Assembly (NCBI GenBank): GCA_024233675.1
Contig: JACKPH010000003.1
Location: forward strand, 186,001-250,000
Length of the DNA: 64,000 nt
Origin: Thermotogae bacterium
GTDB taxonomy: Bacteria > Thermotogota > Thermotogae > Petrotogales > Petrotogaceae
Direction of reading: 5' to 3'
Below, piece by piece: positions 1-9,700 of this stretch (position 1 is its first letter; every line of letters begins with the position of its first letter). The notes under the pieces were generated by a model. The model was not told where the DNA came from. It saw nothing but the letters and a program-made list of their open reading frames with translations, and searched no databases. The position numbers were made by a program, and so were the translations under genes.

Positions 1-391
1 TTATTTTAGATTTCTTTTTTTCCTCAAGATTAAATTTTATTATTATTTTATCAACATCAAGAGATTTTTTATAAAGTCCGGCAAATGTTTTTATTGTTTC
101 ATATACGGTAAGGTTTGATAAAAATGTTGAACTCTGAAGCTGTACTCCTATTTTTTCTTTTATTTTTTCATCGACTTCTTTTATTTTTTCTCCGAAATAA
201 TATATTTCCCCGCTGTCTGCTTTTCTAAGTCCTTCAAGTGTTTCGACTGTTGTTGTTTTTCCTGCTCCGTTTGGTCCGAGTATAGCTGTTACTTTTCCTT
301 TTTCTATTGAAAGAGAAATCCCGTCAACAGCTTTTGTATCTTTGTAATATTTTTTCAGATTATGTACCTCTATACTGTTCGTATAATCCAT
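1..391 (-). CDS. ABC transporter ATP-binding protein (partial)
   Basis: This is the N-terminal ~130 residues of an ABC ATPase; the 3' part lies beyond the left window edge. I translated it by hand from the ATG at 389-391, which follows GAGGTG at a good distance. It begins MDYTNSIEVHNLKKYYK and carries Walker A (GPNGAGKTT) near residue 40 and a Q-loop (GVQLQSSTF) near residue 85. The style is that of ABC-2 type exporters, which energise drug, antibiotic or polysaccharide efflux; a permease would be expected downstream, outside the window. Substrate cannot be told. It has its own promoter at 423-452 and is separated from mtnA by a terminator. Confidence 0.85.
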   Translation of the reverse strand, partial: MDYTNSIEVHNLKKYYKDTKAVDGISLSIEKGKVTAILGPNGAGKTTTVETLEGLRKADSGEIYYFGEKIKEVDEKIKEKIGVQLQSSTFLSNLTVYETIKTFAGLYKKSLDVDKIIIKFNLEEKKKSKI

Positions 392-422
392 AAAAATCAC
401 CTCTGATAAAAGTTATATAAAA

Positions 423-452
423 ATTATAACACTTATTCTTAAATTTTGTTAA
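423..452 (-). promoter_or_regulatory. Promoter for the ABC ATPase gene
   Basis: Read on the minus strand there is TTAACA, an 18-base spacer and TATAAT, placed about 30 bases upstream of the ABC ATPase start. It lies just after the mtnA terminator, as expected for an independent transcript. Confidence 0.5.
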
Positions 453-499
453 AATTAATACAAAGTGTCATTTTTGTATACTATTACGTCAGAATAAAT

Positions 500-529
500 A
501 AAAAAAACCGGTTAATTATTATTAACCGG
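500..529 (-). terminator. Rho-independent terminator after mtnA
   Basis: A 9-bp perfect stem (CCGGTTAAT at 508-516 with ATTAACCGG at 521-529, 4-base loop) is followed on the minus strand by a run of about eight T residues. It sits immediately downstream of the mtnA stop codon. Confidence 0.85.
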
Positions 530-537
530 CTTTTTCT

Positions 538-1590
538 TTATTTTTCAAACAATTTTCTTAAATTTTCTTTGTAAGGAGGTCTTATAACTCCTTTTTCTGT
601 TATTATACCTGCTATTAATTCATTCGGAGTCACGTCAAAAGCAGGATTAAAAACTTTTATACTATCGGGAATCATTTTACTTTTATGACAGTATCTTACT
701 TCTTTATGATCTCTTTCTTCTATAGGAATTCCGCTTCCGTCATTTGTTTTAAGATCTATTGTAGAAAGAGGTGCTGCAATGTAAAATGGTATATTGTGTT
801 CTTTTGCAAGAACAGCAACTGTATATGTTCCTATTTTATTAGCGGTATCACCGTTTGCGGCTATTCTGTCCGCACCGACAATTACTGCGTTTATTTTTCC
901 TTTTTTCATAACCCATCCTGCCATATTATCAGAAATAAGTGTAGTATCTATTCCGTCCTGAACAAGTTCCCATACGGTAAGTCTTGCTCCCTGAAGATAC
1001 GGTCTTGTTTCATCGGCATATACTTTTATATTTTTACCTGATTCGACTGCAGCTCTTATTACACCTAAGGCTGTTCCGTAATCAACAGTGGCAAGAGCAC
1101 CTGCATTACAGTGTGTAAGAACTGTATCTCCGTCTTTTAATAGTTCAGCACCGAATTTTCCCATTGTTTTATTAATTTCTATATCTTCAAAAGCTATTTT
1201 TAAAGCTTCTTCCTCAAGAATATCCGTTAAGTCCGAAAGATTATTTTTTTCTATATTTTCTTTCATAACTTTTTCCATTCTTTCAAGTGCCCAGAAAAGA
1301 TTTACTGCTGTAGGTCTTGTTGCTGCAAGTTCTTCTTTTGCTTCTGACATTTTTTCCGTATATACTTTTTTATCAAGTGTTTTATATTCAAAAGATGCAA
1401 GAACGTAACCGAATCCTGCTGTAGCTCCTATTGCCGGAGCTCCTCTTACTATCATATCTTTTATTGATACTGCTGCATCCCTGTAATTTTTACAGTCAAA
1501 ATATATTTCTTCAAGAGGTATATATCTCTGATCTATAAGAGTTAATGTTTCACCGTCCCATGACATGGATTTTCCTTTTAGTTTTATCAT
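538..1590 (-). CDS. mtnA: S-methyl-5-thioribose-1-phosphate isomerase
   Basis: The 350-residue protein matches MtnA, which converts 5-methylthioribose-1-phosphate to methylthioribulose-1-phosphate in methionine salvage. The signature THCNAGALATVDYGTALG places the catalytic cysteine at residue 161, and GADRIAANGD gives the catalytic aspartate at 241; these match the Cys160/Asp240 pair known for the family. Related eIF2B-alpha/ribose-1,5-bisphosphate isomerase proteins share the fold, but the cysteine context favours MtnA. The ATG at 1590 follows AAGAAGGTG. No other salvage genes are adjacent, so it appears as a single-gene unit between its own promoter and terminator. Confidence 0.93.
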   Translation of the reverse strand: MIKLKGKSMSWDGETLTLIDQRYIPLEEIYFDCKNYRDAAVSIKDMIVRGAPAIGATAGFGYVLASFEYKTLDKKVYTEKMSEAKEELAATRPTAVNLFWALERMEKVMKENIEKNNLSDLTDILEEEALKIAFEDIEINKTMGKFGAELLKDGDTVLTHCNAGALATVDYGTALGVIRAAVESGKNIKVYADETRPYLQGARLTVWELVQDGIDTTLISDNMAGWVMKKGKINAVIVGADRIAANGDTANKIGTYTVAVLAKEHNIPFYIAAPLSTIDLKTNDGSGIPIEERDHKEVRYCHKSKMIPDSIKVFNPAFDVTPNELIAGIITEKGVIRPPYKENLRKLFEK

Positions 1591-1624
1591 AATTTCACCT
1601 TCTTATTTAATTTCAGACATAAAT

Positions 1625-1633
1625 ATTATAACA
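1625..1633 (-). promoter_or_regulatory. Extended -10 promoter for mtnA
   Basis: The minus strand reads TGTTATAAT, an extended -10 element, about 35 bases before the mtnA ATG. The -35 region falls in the T-tract of the rpoC terminator and is not a clear hexamer. Confidence 0.5.
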
Positions 1634-1645
1634 AAGTTTTACGGT

Positions 1646-1675
1646 AAAAAAAAGAGCAGCCCTGAAGCTGCTCTT
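1646..1675 (-). terminator. Rho-independent terminator after rpoC
   Basis: The stem AAGAGCAGC/GCTGCTCTT (1652-1660 with 1667-1675, 6-base loop) begins a few bases after the rpoC stop and is followed on the minus strand by a T run. It ends the long ribosomal protein/RNA polymerase operon. Confidence 0.9.
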
Positions 1676-1680
1676 TTGGA

Positions 1681-4600
1681 TTATATTATTTTTTTCTCCT
1701 GAATTCTTTCTTCTATTATTTCCCTGTCCTGTACTGTTGATTCAAAACCGAGTTCAGAATATATCTTAAGACCTGTACCTGCAGGTATTGGCTGACCTAC
1801 AATTACATTTTCTTTAAGACCTTTAAGATAATCATCTTTTCCTTCTATAGAAGCTTCAGTGAGTATCTGTACTGTCTGCTGGAAAGACGCTGCTGACAGC
1901 CATCCTTCTTTTTCAAGAGATGCTTTGGTTATTCTGAGAAGTTTTCTTGAATATTTTATTGTATTTTTAGGATTTATAAGATATGTTTTCTTAGATCCTA
2001 CGATTTCTAACTGTCCTTCTTCATTTTCTGTTTCTTCGTAATTTTCATAAACTTCTACTTCTTTTATTTTTATTTTTATCATTTCTTCAAGAAGCTCTTT
2101 TGTTACTTCTTCACCTATGTTGTATATTTTATCTTCTTCATCTTCGTTTTCAACAGGTATTATTACTCTTTTTGCAAGTTTTTTATTTATTATTTCTTCT
2201 CTGTTTTCAGAAATTTTTGCATTTTCATCGAGTATTTTTCTGTTTATACTGTCCGCCTTGTTGTACTGCATAAGATCTCCCGGCATGTAATCAGTATCTC
2301 CGCCGTCTGTTATTTCTACTTTGTTGAGCATCTGTCTTATTATTATTTCAAAGTGTTTGTCATGAATATCAACACCCTGTTCGGCGTATATCTTTTTAAT
2401 TTCTTTCAGAAGATATGTTGATACTGCATCTATTCCGAGTTCATCAAGTATTGATCTTGGTTTTATATTACCGGATGTAAGTCTTTCTCCGGGAAGAACT
2501 CTGTCCCCGATAGAAACTACGACTTTTGTTCTGAAATCAGCTTCATATGTTTCGACTTCTCCGTTAACATCCTCAACAATAAATCTAAGTTTTTTACCTT
2601 TTTTACCTTCGTTTTCATCTCTTTCTATACCTGTAACAGTACCTTTTACTTTTGAGAATGATCCGTCAGGTCCTTTTGTTTTCTTTCTTGCTTCAAATAA
2701 TTCTTCAGCTCTCGGAAGACCCTGTGTTATATCTCCTCCTGCAGAAGCTATACCACCTGTATGGAAAGTTCTCATTGTAAGCTGTGTTCCAGGTTCACCT
2801 ATTGACTGAGCAGCAATAACTCCTACTGATTCACCTATACTTACTATTTTATGATTTGACATATCCATACCGTAACATTTAGCACATATTCCGTTTTCTG
2901 ATTCACATGTAAGAACTGATCTTATATATATCGAAGGTCTTACCTGTACTGTTTTTACTCCGTATTTTTCAAGTACTTTTGCTGTTTTTATATCTATTTT
3001 TTCCTGATATTTTACTATTGTAAGATCTTTATCATTTTCATCTTTTACTCTTAATTCAGAACCGGAGAAAACAAAATTAACAGCTTTATATTCTTTTGCC
3101 TTTATTGTTTTGAATCCGTGTCTTAAAAGTTCTTCAGCTGTTTCTTTTGTAAGCTGTTCTCCTTTTTCAAGTATCACGTCATTATCTGTTCCGTAATGTT
3201 CGAGTGATTCATAATAAGTATTTTCATTAACTGTTTTTAAATCCAGTTCTTTTTCTTCTGATACGTGAATTTCTCTTGAATAATTAGAAAGGAATTCTCC
3301 GTCAATTTCATCAAGCATTGTATTTCTTATATATTTTTTACCTGTTTCGGAATTAATTATTATTTTATCTGTTTCAGGGTCAAGAACATTTTTGGATAAT
3401 ACTCTTCCGAATAAGAAATCTGAAAGATCTTCTATTTTTGATCCGTCTGACCATAATTCCTGTGCTTCTATTCCTTTTACTGTTCCGCAGTCTGATTCTG
3501 TTATTACTATTGACTGGGCAACATCTACAAGTCTTCTTGTAAGATATCCTGCTGTTGATGTTCTTAACGCAGTATCTGCTGATCCTTTTCTTGAACCGTG
3601 TGTTGATGTGAAGAATTCAAGTTCTGAAAGTCCCATTTTAAAGTTTGATTTAATAGGAACTTCTATGATTTTACCTGAAGGATCGGCCATAAGTCCTCTC
3701 ATACCTGCAAGCTGTTTTAACTGATCTATTGTACCTCTGGCTCCGGAATCAACCATCTGCCATATAGGATTAAATGTATGATTATCATAAGCAAGAGCTG
3801 TTGCATCAGTAACTTTCTTTGTAGCTTCTTCCCAGATATATACAATTTCCTTATATCTTTCATTATCAGAAAGATATCCTTCTTCGTATAATTCTTCTGT
3901 TTTTAAAACTTTTGCTTCTGATTCTTCGATTAATTTTTCTCTGTCAGGAGATACGAGAACGTCTCTTATTGATATTGTAAGTCCTGAAAGTGTTGAATAA
4001 TGATAACCGTAAGATTTTATATGATCAAGAAGTTCTGCTGTTCTGTCTATTCCGTAATTTTTAAATGTTTTGAATATAAGGTTTTTAAGTCCTTTTTTAC
4101 TCATTTTTGTCTCATAATCTCTTAAATCTTCCGGTACAAAATTATTGAATATTATTTTTCCTACTGTTGTTTTGATTTTTTTACCGTATTCGTCTCTGAA
4201 AACTATAGGATTATGAAGTGTAAGTTTTGCTTTTTTCCATTTTATTTCATCAGTATCTTCTTCTTTATATATGAACTGATTTGTAACTTTTGAATATTCA
4301 TGAACATATTCAGCTTCCGTACTGTTAGAAAAAACATATTCGGAATAATTATCTTTACCTATCTGATCAACTCTTTCAGGTATCTTTGTATCCCTGAAAA
4401 GGAAATTATCATGAGTTGTAAGATAATATGTTCCGGCAATTATATCTTTACCTGGCATAGAAACAGGTTTTCCGTTTGCAGGAGATATTATGTTATATCT
4501 CGAAAGCATAAGAAATTTTGCTTCCGCCTGTGCAACAGCAGAAAGAGGTACATGTACAGCCATCTGGTCTCCGTCAAAATCAGCATTAAAAGGCGGACAA

Positions 4601-6633
4601 ACAAGAGGATGAAGTCTTATTACATTTCCTTCAATTAATTTAGGTATAAAAGCCTGTATGGAAAGTCTGTGAAGTGTAGGAGCCCTGTTAAGCATTACAG
4701 GATGCCCTTTTATAACTTCTTCAAGTATTTCCCAAGCCTGCGGCATTTCTTTTTCTATTATTGTTTTCTTAAGTTTTCTTGCATTTTTACTTGCAACATT
4801 TGAATCTTTAAGTAATTCAGCAAGTACAAAAGGTTTAAAAAGTTCAAGTGCCATTTTTTTAGGAAGTCCGCATTCGTGTATCTGTAAATCCGGTCCTACT
4901 GTTATAACAGCTCTTCCTGAATAGTCAACCCTTTTTCCGAGAAGATTTCTTCTGAATCTTCCTTTTTTACCTTTAAGTAAATCAGTAAGAGATCTCAGAG
5001 GTCTTTTACTTCTGTCAGTCATAGGTTTTCCGACTCTACCGTTATAAATAAGTGAGTCTACAGCCTGCTGAAGTATTCTCTTTTCATTTCTTACTATTAT
5101 TTCAGGTGCGTCCATATCCATTAATTTTCTAAGTCTGTTATTTCTGTTTATTACTTTTCTGTATAAATCATTGAGATCTGTTGCGGCAAATCTTCCTCCG
5201 TCTATCTGTATAAGAGGTCTTAAATCAGGCGGAACAACAGGAAGTACTTCAACAATCATCCACTCAGGTTTATTTCCTGATTTTATAAAGTCTTTTGAAA
5301 GTTTTAATCTTTTGAGAAGTTTTAAAGCTTTCTGACTTCTTTTGTCAAGTTTTTCAAGTTCTGCTTCAAGTTTTGCTTTTAAAACTTCAAGATCAATCTG
5401 TGAAAGAAGTTTTTTTATCGCTTCGGCACCGTAACTTGCCTCAAATTTTTCATATTTGTTTATCTGATATGTTTTTATAGATTTATTTTCGTCATAAAGA
5501 TATAAGTCTTTTATTTGTGCATCAACAAGTTCATCAAGAGTGTCCTGAATGATTGTTATGCCTTTTTTATAGAGTTTTTCTCCTACTATAATATCATCAG
5601 CAAGAATTTTACCGAGAGTATCAACTCTTTCTGCTTTTATTTTTGAGTTTAATATTCTCATAACATCGTTATAAGCTCTTGCTTCATCTTCAAGAAGAAT
5701 ATCACCTATTTTTTTACCTATTCTTTTTGAATATCTTTTATCTATATCTGTTATTACAACTATAGGAGTATCTCTTTCTATATCTCTTTCTATTTCTATT
5801 CTTCCCGGATAATATTCGGAAAAAACTGTATATTCGTCATGTGTAAGATAATCTTCTTCAAACAGGAATCTGTCTGCCAGTGTTGTTCCTTCTTCTATAT
5901 ACTGACCGTCTTCAACCATTATTGAAGCACCTTCAAAAACAGGATATTTTTTTACTGTACCGTCATCAGCTGTAATAACAACCCAGCTTAAATCTCTTTC
6001 TGTATGTGTCATTTCAGTTTCTATTTTTACTTTACCGGCTATTTCAGATACAGGAAGCCCCTTTGTTTTTGCAACTCTTACAGCAGGTTCAGCATTCATT
6101 TCCATATACTGTGAATATATGTCAAATTCTCTTTGATAAAGTATTTCTCCCGGATAATAATCCAGTTCTTTTTCATTATCTTCACTTGCAATTGTAAGAT
6201 ATGCTCTTTCAATTACCCTTTTTGATCCGTAATATATAACATTTTCAAGATCTTTTACAGCTATTCCTAAAATTATTGAAAGAATAGACGGTGAAGATTT
6301 AAGATACCATATATGTGATACCGGAGTTGCAAGAGAAATATGTCCCATTCTTCTTCTTCTTGATTCTTTTGATTCTACTCTTACACCACATCTTTCACAT
6401 ACTGTTCCCTCATATTTTTTTCCTTTGTATTTTCCACAGGCACATTCGTAATCTTTTGTAGGACCGAATGTTTTTTCACAGAATAATCCTTCTTTTTCAG
6501 GTTTGCTGGTTCTGTGGTTTAATGTTTCCGGTTTTTTTACTTCTCCGTTTGACCATTCCATTATTCTGTCAGGAGACGCAAGACCAACCTGAATTTTTGC
6601 GATTTTTCTCTGGAAAGAAGAAACTTTAGTCAT
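1681..6633 (-). CDS. rpoC: DNA-directed RNA polymerase subunit beta'
   Basis: At 1650 residues this is the long, Thermotogota-type beta' subunit of RNA polymerase. The N-terminal zinc site is Cys64, Cys66, Cys79 and Cys82. The catalytic Mg-binding motif NADFDGD is near residue 683, and a second cysteine cluster (CESENGICAKC) lies in the C-terminal half. Between the zinc site and the conserved core is a long insertion, roughly residues 130-410, of the kind seen in thermophilic beta' subunits. The ATG at 6633 follows CAAGGAGGG. It is the last gene of the operon that begins with the tRNAs near 14.6 kb and is separated from rpoB by an unusual 121-base spacer containing two inverted repeats. Confidence 0.97.
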   Translation of the reverse strand: MTKVSSFQRKIAKIQVGLASPDRIMEWSNGEVKKPETLNHRTSKPEKEGLFCEKTFGPTKDYECACGKYKGKKYEGTVCERCGVRVESKESRRRRMGHISLATPVSHIWYLKSSPSILSIILGIAVKDLENVIYYGSKRVIERAYLTIASEDNEKELDYYPGEILYQREFDIYSQYMEMNAEPAVRVAKTKGLPVSEIAGKVKIETEMTHTERDLSWVVITADDGTVKKYPVFEGASIMVEDGQYIEEGTTLADRFLFEEDYLTHDEYTVFSEYYPGRIEIERDIERDTPIVVITDIDKRYSKRIGKKIGDILLEDEARAYNDVMRILNSKIKAERVDTLGKILADDIIVGEKLYKKGITIIQDTLDELVDAQIKDLYLYDENKSIKTYQINKYEKFEASYGAEAIKKLLSQIDLEVLKAKLEAELEKLDKRSQKALKLLKRLKLSKDFIKSGNKPEWMIVEVLPVVPPDLRPLIQIDGGRFAATDLNDLYRKVINRNNRLRKLMDMDAPEIIVRNEKRILQQAVDSLIYNGRVGKPMTDRSKRPLRSLTDLLKGKKGRFRRNLLGKRVDYSGRAVITVGPDLQIHECGLPKKMALELFKPFVLAELLKDSNVASKNARKLKKTIIEKEMPQAWEILEEVIKGHPVMLNRAPTLHRLSIQAFIPKLIEGNVIRLHPLVCPPFNADFDGDQMAVHVPLSAVAQAEAKFLMLSRYNIISPANGKPVSMPGKDIIAGTYYLTTHDNFLFRDTKIPERVDQIGKDNYSEYVFSNSTEAEYVHEYSKVTNQFIYKEEDTDEIKWKKAKLTLHNPIVFRDEYGKKIKTTVGKIIFNNFVPEDLRDYETKMSKKGLKNLIFKTFKNYGIDRTAELLDHIKSYGYHYSTLSGLTISIRDVLVSPDREKLIEESEAKVLKTEELYEEGYLSDNERYKEIVYIWEEATKKVTDATALAYDNHTFNPIWQMVDSGARGTIDQLKQLAGMRGLMADPSGKIIEVPIKSNFKMGLSELEFFTSTHGSRKGSADTALRTSTAGYLTRRLVDVAQSIVITESDCGTVKGIEAQELWSDGSKIEDLSDFLFGRVLSKNVLDPETDKIIINSETGKKYIRNTMLDEIDGEFLSNYSREIHVSEEKELDLKTVNENTYYESLEHYGTDNDVILEKGEQLTKETAEELLRHGFKTIKAKEYKAVNFVFSGSELRVKDENDKDLTIVKYQEKIDIKTAKVLEKYGVKTVQVRPSIYIRSVLTCESENGICAKCYGMDMSNHKIVSIGESVGVIAAQSIGEPGTQLTMRTFHTGGIASAGGDITQGLPRAEELFEARKKTKGPDGSFSKVKGTVTGIERDENEGKKGKKLRFIVEDVNGEVETYEADFRTKVVVSIGDRVLPGERLTSGNIKPRSILDELGIDAVSTYLLKEIKKIYAEQGVDIHDKHFEIIIRQMLNKVEITDGGDTDYMPGDLMQYNKADSINRKILDENAKISENREEIINKKLAKRVIIPVENEDEEDKIYNIGEEVTKELLEEMIKIKIKEVEVYENYEETENEEGQLEIVGSKKTYLINPKNTIKYSRKLLRITKASLEKEGWLSAASFQQTVQILTEASIEGKDDYLKGLKENVIVGQPIPAGTGLKIYSELGFESTVQDREIIEERIQEKKII

Positions 6634-6676
6634 TAGATTTTTCCCTCCTTGAGGATGATTTATTTAAACAAACACA

Positions 6677-6719
6677 TTTAATTTAATAAAAAAAATTTTG
6701 TTCTCTTTATTAAATTAAA
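6677..6719. repeat. 14-bp AT-only inverted repeat in the rpoB-rpoC spacer
   Basis: TTTAATTTAATAAA at 6677-6690 is the exact reverse complement of TTTATTAAATTAAA at 6706-6719, with 15 bases between. It would form a pure A-U stem in the transcript just upstream of the rpoC ribosome-binding site. Confidence 0.6.
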
Positions 6720-6726
6720 GAATAAC

Positions 6727-6749
6727 CTCAACCGGCATAGCCGGTTGAG
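6727..6749 (-). terminator. Hairpin after rpoB (weak terminator or processing site)
   Basis: CTCAACCGG and CCGGTTGAG (6727-6735 with 6741-6749, 5-base loop) form a perfect 9-bp stem a few bases after the rpoB stop. The bases after it on the minus strand are GTTATTCTTTAATTT, not a good T-tract, so partial termination or RNA processing is more likely than full stop. rpoC must still be reached by readthrough or a promoter I cannot identify. Confidence 0.55.
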
Positions 6750-6754
6750 TTTTA

Positions 6755-9700
6755 TTATAATTTATCTACATCAAGTTCTGCTCCGTCTTCATCAAAAAGT
6801 CTTATATCGAGCATAAGTCCCTGAAGTTCTTTTACAAGTACTTTAAAACTTTCAGGTATTCCCGGTTCAGGAAGATTTTCGCCTTTAAGTATAGCTTTAT
6901 ATACTTCATTTCTTCCTCTTATATCATCAGATTTATAAGTAAGCATTTCTGTAAGTGTATGTGCAGCACCGTAAGCTTCAAGTGCCCAAACTTCCATTTC
7001 TCCGAATCTCTGTCCTCCGAAGTGTGCTTTACCTCCGAGAGGCTGCTGATGAATAAGTGAATAAGGTCCGGTTGCCCTTGCATGAATTTTATCCTTTGCT
7101 ATATGAGAAAGTCTAAGCATGTACATAACTCCCATATCAACAGGATAATCAAGAGGTACACCTGTTCTTCCGTCTCTGAGAACTATTTTTCCTGTTATTT
7201 CATTATCTGTTTCTCCGAGATCTATTTTTTTATCTTTTCTTACTCTGTGAAGTTCATCCATTATTTCTTCTTCGCTTGCACCGTCAAATATAGGCGTTGC
7301 AAAATATGTTTTTGTAAGTCTTCCGAGCCATCCCAGATGTAATTCAAGAACCTGTCCTATATTCATACGTGAAGGAACACCAAGAGGTGACAGCATCATC
7401 TGAAGTGTAGAACCATCAGGAAGGAACGGCATATCTTCTTTATGTAAAATATTAGATACAACACCTTTGTTTCCGTGTCTTCCGGCTAATTTATCTCCGG
7501 CTTCAAGTGTTTTTTTAGCAGCTATATACACTTTAACATAAGTGTTAACACCTATTTCAAGATTTGGTATATCTTCTCTTGTGAAAACCTGTACGTCTAT
7601 TACTCTACCTTCAACACCATGCGGCAATGTGAGTGATGAATCTTTAACATCTCTTCCTCTGTCACCGAAAACTGATTTAATAAGTTTTTCTTCCGGTGAA
7701 GTTTCGGATTCACCACGAGGAGTAACCTTACCTACAAGAATATCTCCTGAAGATACATAAGCTCCTATTCTTACTATACCCGAATCATCAAGGTTTTTAA
7801 GAAGTTCCTTTTTTACATTAGGTATATCGGCAGTTATTTCTTCAGGTCCGAGCTGTGTATCCATAGCCTTTGTTTCGTATACTTCTATATGTACCGATGT
7901 AAAACTGTCTTTTTCAAGAAGTTCTTCGGAAACAACTATAGCATCTTCAAAGTTATATCCTTCCCAAGGTAAAAACCCAACAAGAATATTTTTTCCGAGC
8001 GCAAGTTCTCCCATATCGGTTGACGGACCGTCAGATAAAGGTTCGCCTTTTTTTATTTTCATTTCAGGATATACAAGTGATCTTTGATTTATACACATAT
8101 CCTGATTTGATCTTACATATTTATGCATTCTGTATTCATCTTTAACAGGCTGACCGTCTTTATTAAGTATAATATTTCCTTCTTCATCTGTTCTTACAAT
8201 TATTACTTTTTTTCCGTCTGAATATTCAACTATACCGTCATGTTTTGCAAGTGAAAGATAACCTGAATCTCTTGCTGCAAGCCATTCTACACCTGTACCT
8301 ACATGAGGTGCATCTGTATAGAGAAGCGGAACTGCCTGCCTCTGCATGTTTGATCCCATAAGAGCTCTGTTAGCATCATCATGTTCAAGGAAAGGTATAA
8401 GTGATGCTGAAACAGATGCAATCTGTTTAGGTGTTACGGCTATATATTCAACTTCATCTTTCGGTACAAAAGTTACTTTACCGAGATATCTTACTTCTAC
8501 ATATTCAGATATAATTTTGTTTTCTTCATCTTTTTCAACAGATGCAGGAGCTATTTTATGAATTTCTTCTTCATCTGCGGAAAGATAAGAGATTTCATTT
8601 ACATTTACTTTACCTTTTTTCACTTTAAAGTACGGTGATTTAAGAAATCCGTATTCATCTGTTTTTGCAAGTATTGCAAGAGATGTTATAAGACCTATAT
8701 TGGCACCTTCAGGAGTTTCAATAGGACACATTCTTCCGTAATGTGAATGATGTACGTCTCTTACTTCGAATTTTGCATGTTCTCTTTTTAAACCTCCGGG
8801 TCCTATGGCAGAAAGTCTTCTTTTATGTGTAAGTTCAGAAAGAGGATTAATCTGATCCATAAACTGTGAAAGCTGAGAAGTTGCAAAAAACTGATGAAAC
8901 GCTGTCATAATAGCTCTTGAATTTATAAGAGTCTGCGGATTTACTTTGTTTAACTGCTGTGCCATAGCTATTTTTTCAGGTATATGCTGAAGCATTTTTG
9001 TATATGCTTTTTCGAATTCAATCTGCATTAATTCCCCTACTGCCCTTACTCTTTTGTTTCCGAGATGGTCTCTTGTATCAAGAAATTCGGGATTTTCTTC
9101 TATTTCAAGAAGATGTCTTGCAGAAAGTATTATATCTTTTTTATCTATACATTTAAGATTTACCGGATAAGTAAGTGTATCAAGTTCTTCTTCAGTTAAT
9201 TCTCTTTTTTCAACATCTTTCAGATATCTCTTATAGACATCATTAAGTCTGCTCTGAACTTTTTGTCTTCCTATATCCGAAAAATCAAATTTATCTTCTG
9301 AAAAATACATTGAATCTATTTCTTCTTTTGCTTTCTGACCTCTCGGAATTTCCGTAGGTTTCAGTTTTATAAACATTTCTTTATATGCTTCAAGTGAAGT
9401 TATTGCACCGTCTTTTTCATATCTCTTCTTCATTTTATCGAGTGTTATCTGAGCTATTTTGTGTGCAATTCTTACTTCTCTGATATCATATTTTTCAAGT
9501 AATTCTTTTACCTCTGAAAGTTTCATTCCTCTTACTGTTGTTCTTGAAGGAGTAAATTCTTCAAGTTCAGAAAAATGAAGGTCATCCAGTACGGTACAGT
9601 CAAGATTTGATTCAATTTCAAGTTCATCTTCAAGATCCACTTTTGCAGGAAAAAGATCAAGTATATCAAGATCGTTTTCATAACCTATGGCTTTCATGAA

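Noticed and set aside
4300..4638. Plus-strand open frame inside rpoC
   Set aside because: Antisense to a conserved catalytic region; no Shine-Dalgarno or family resemblance.
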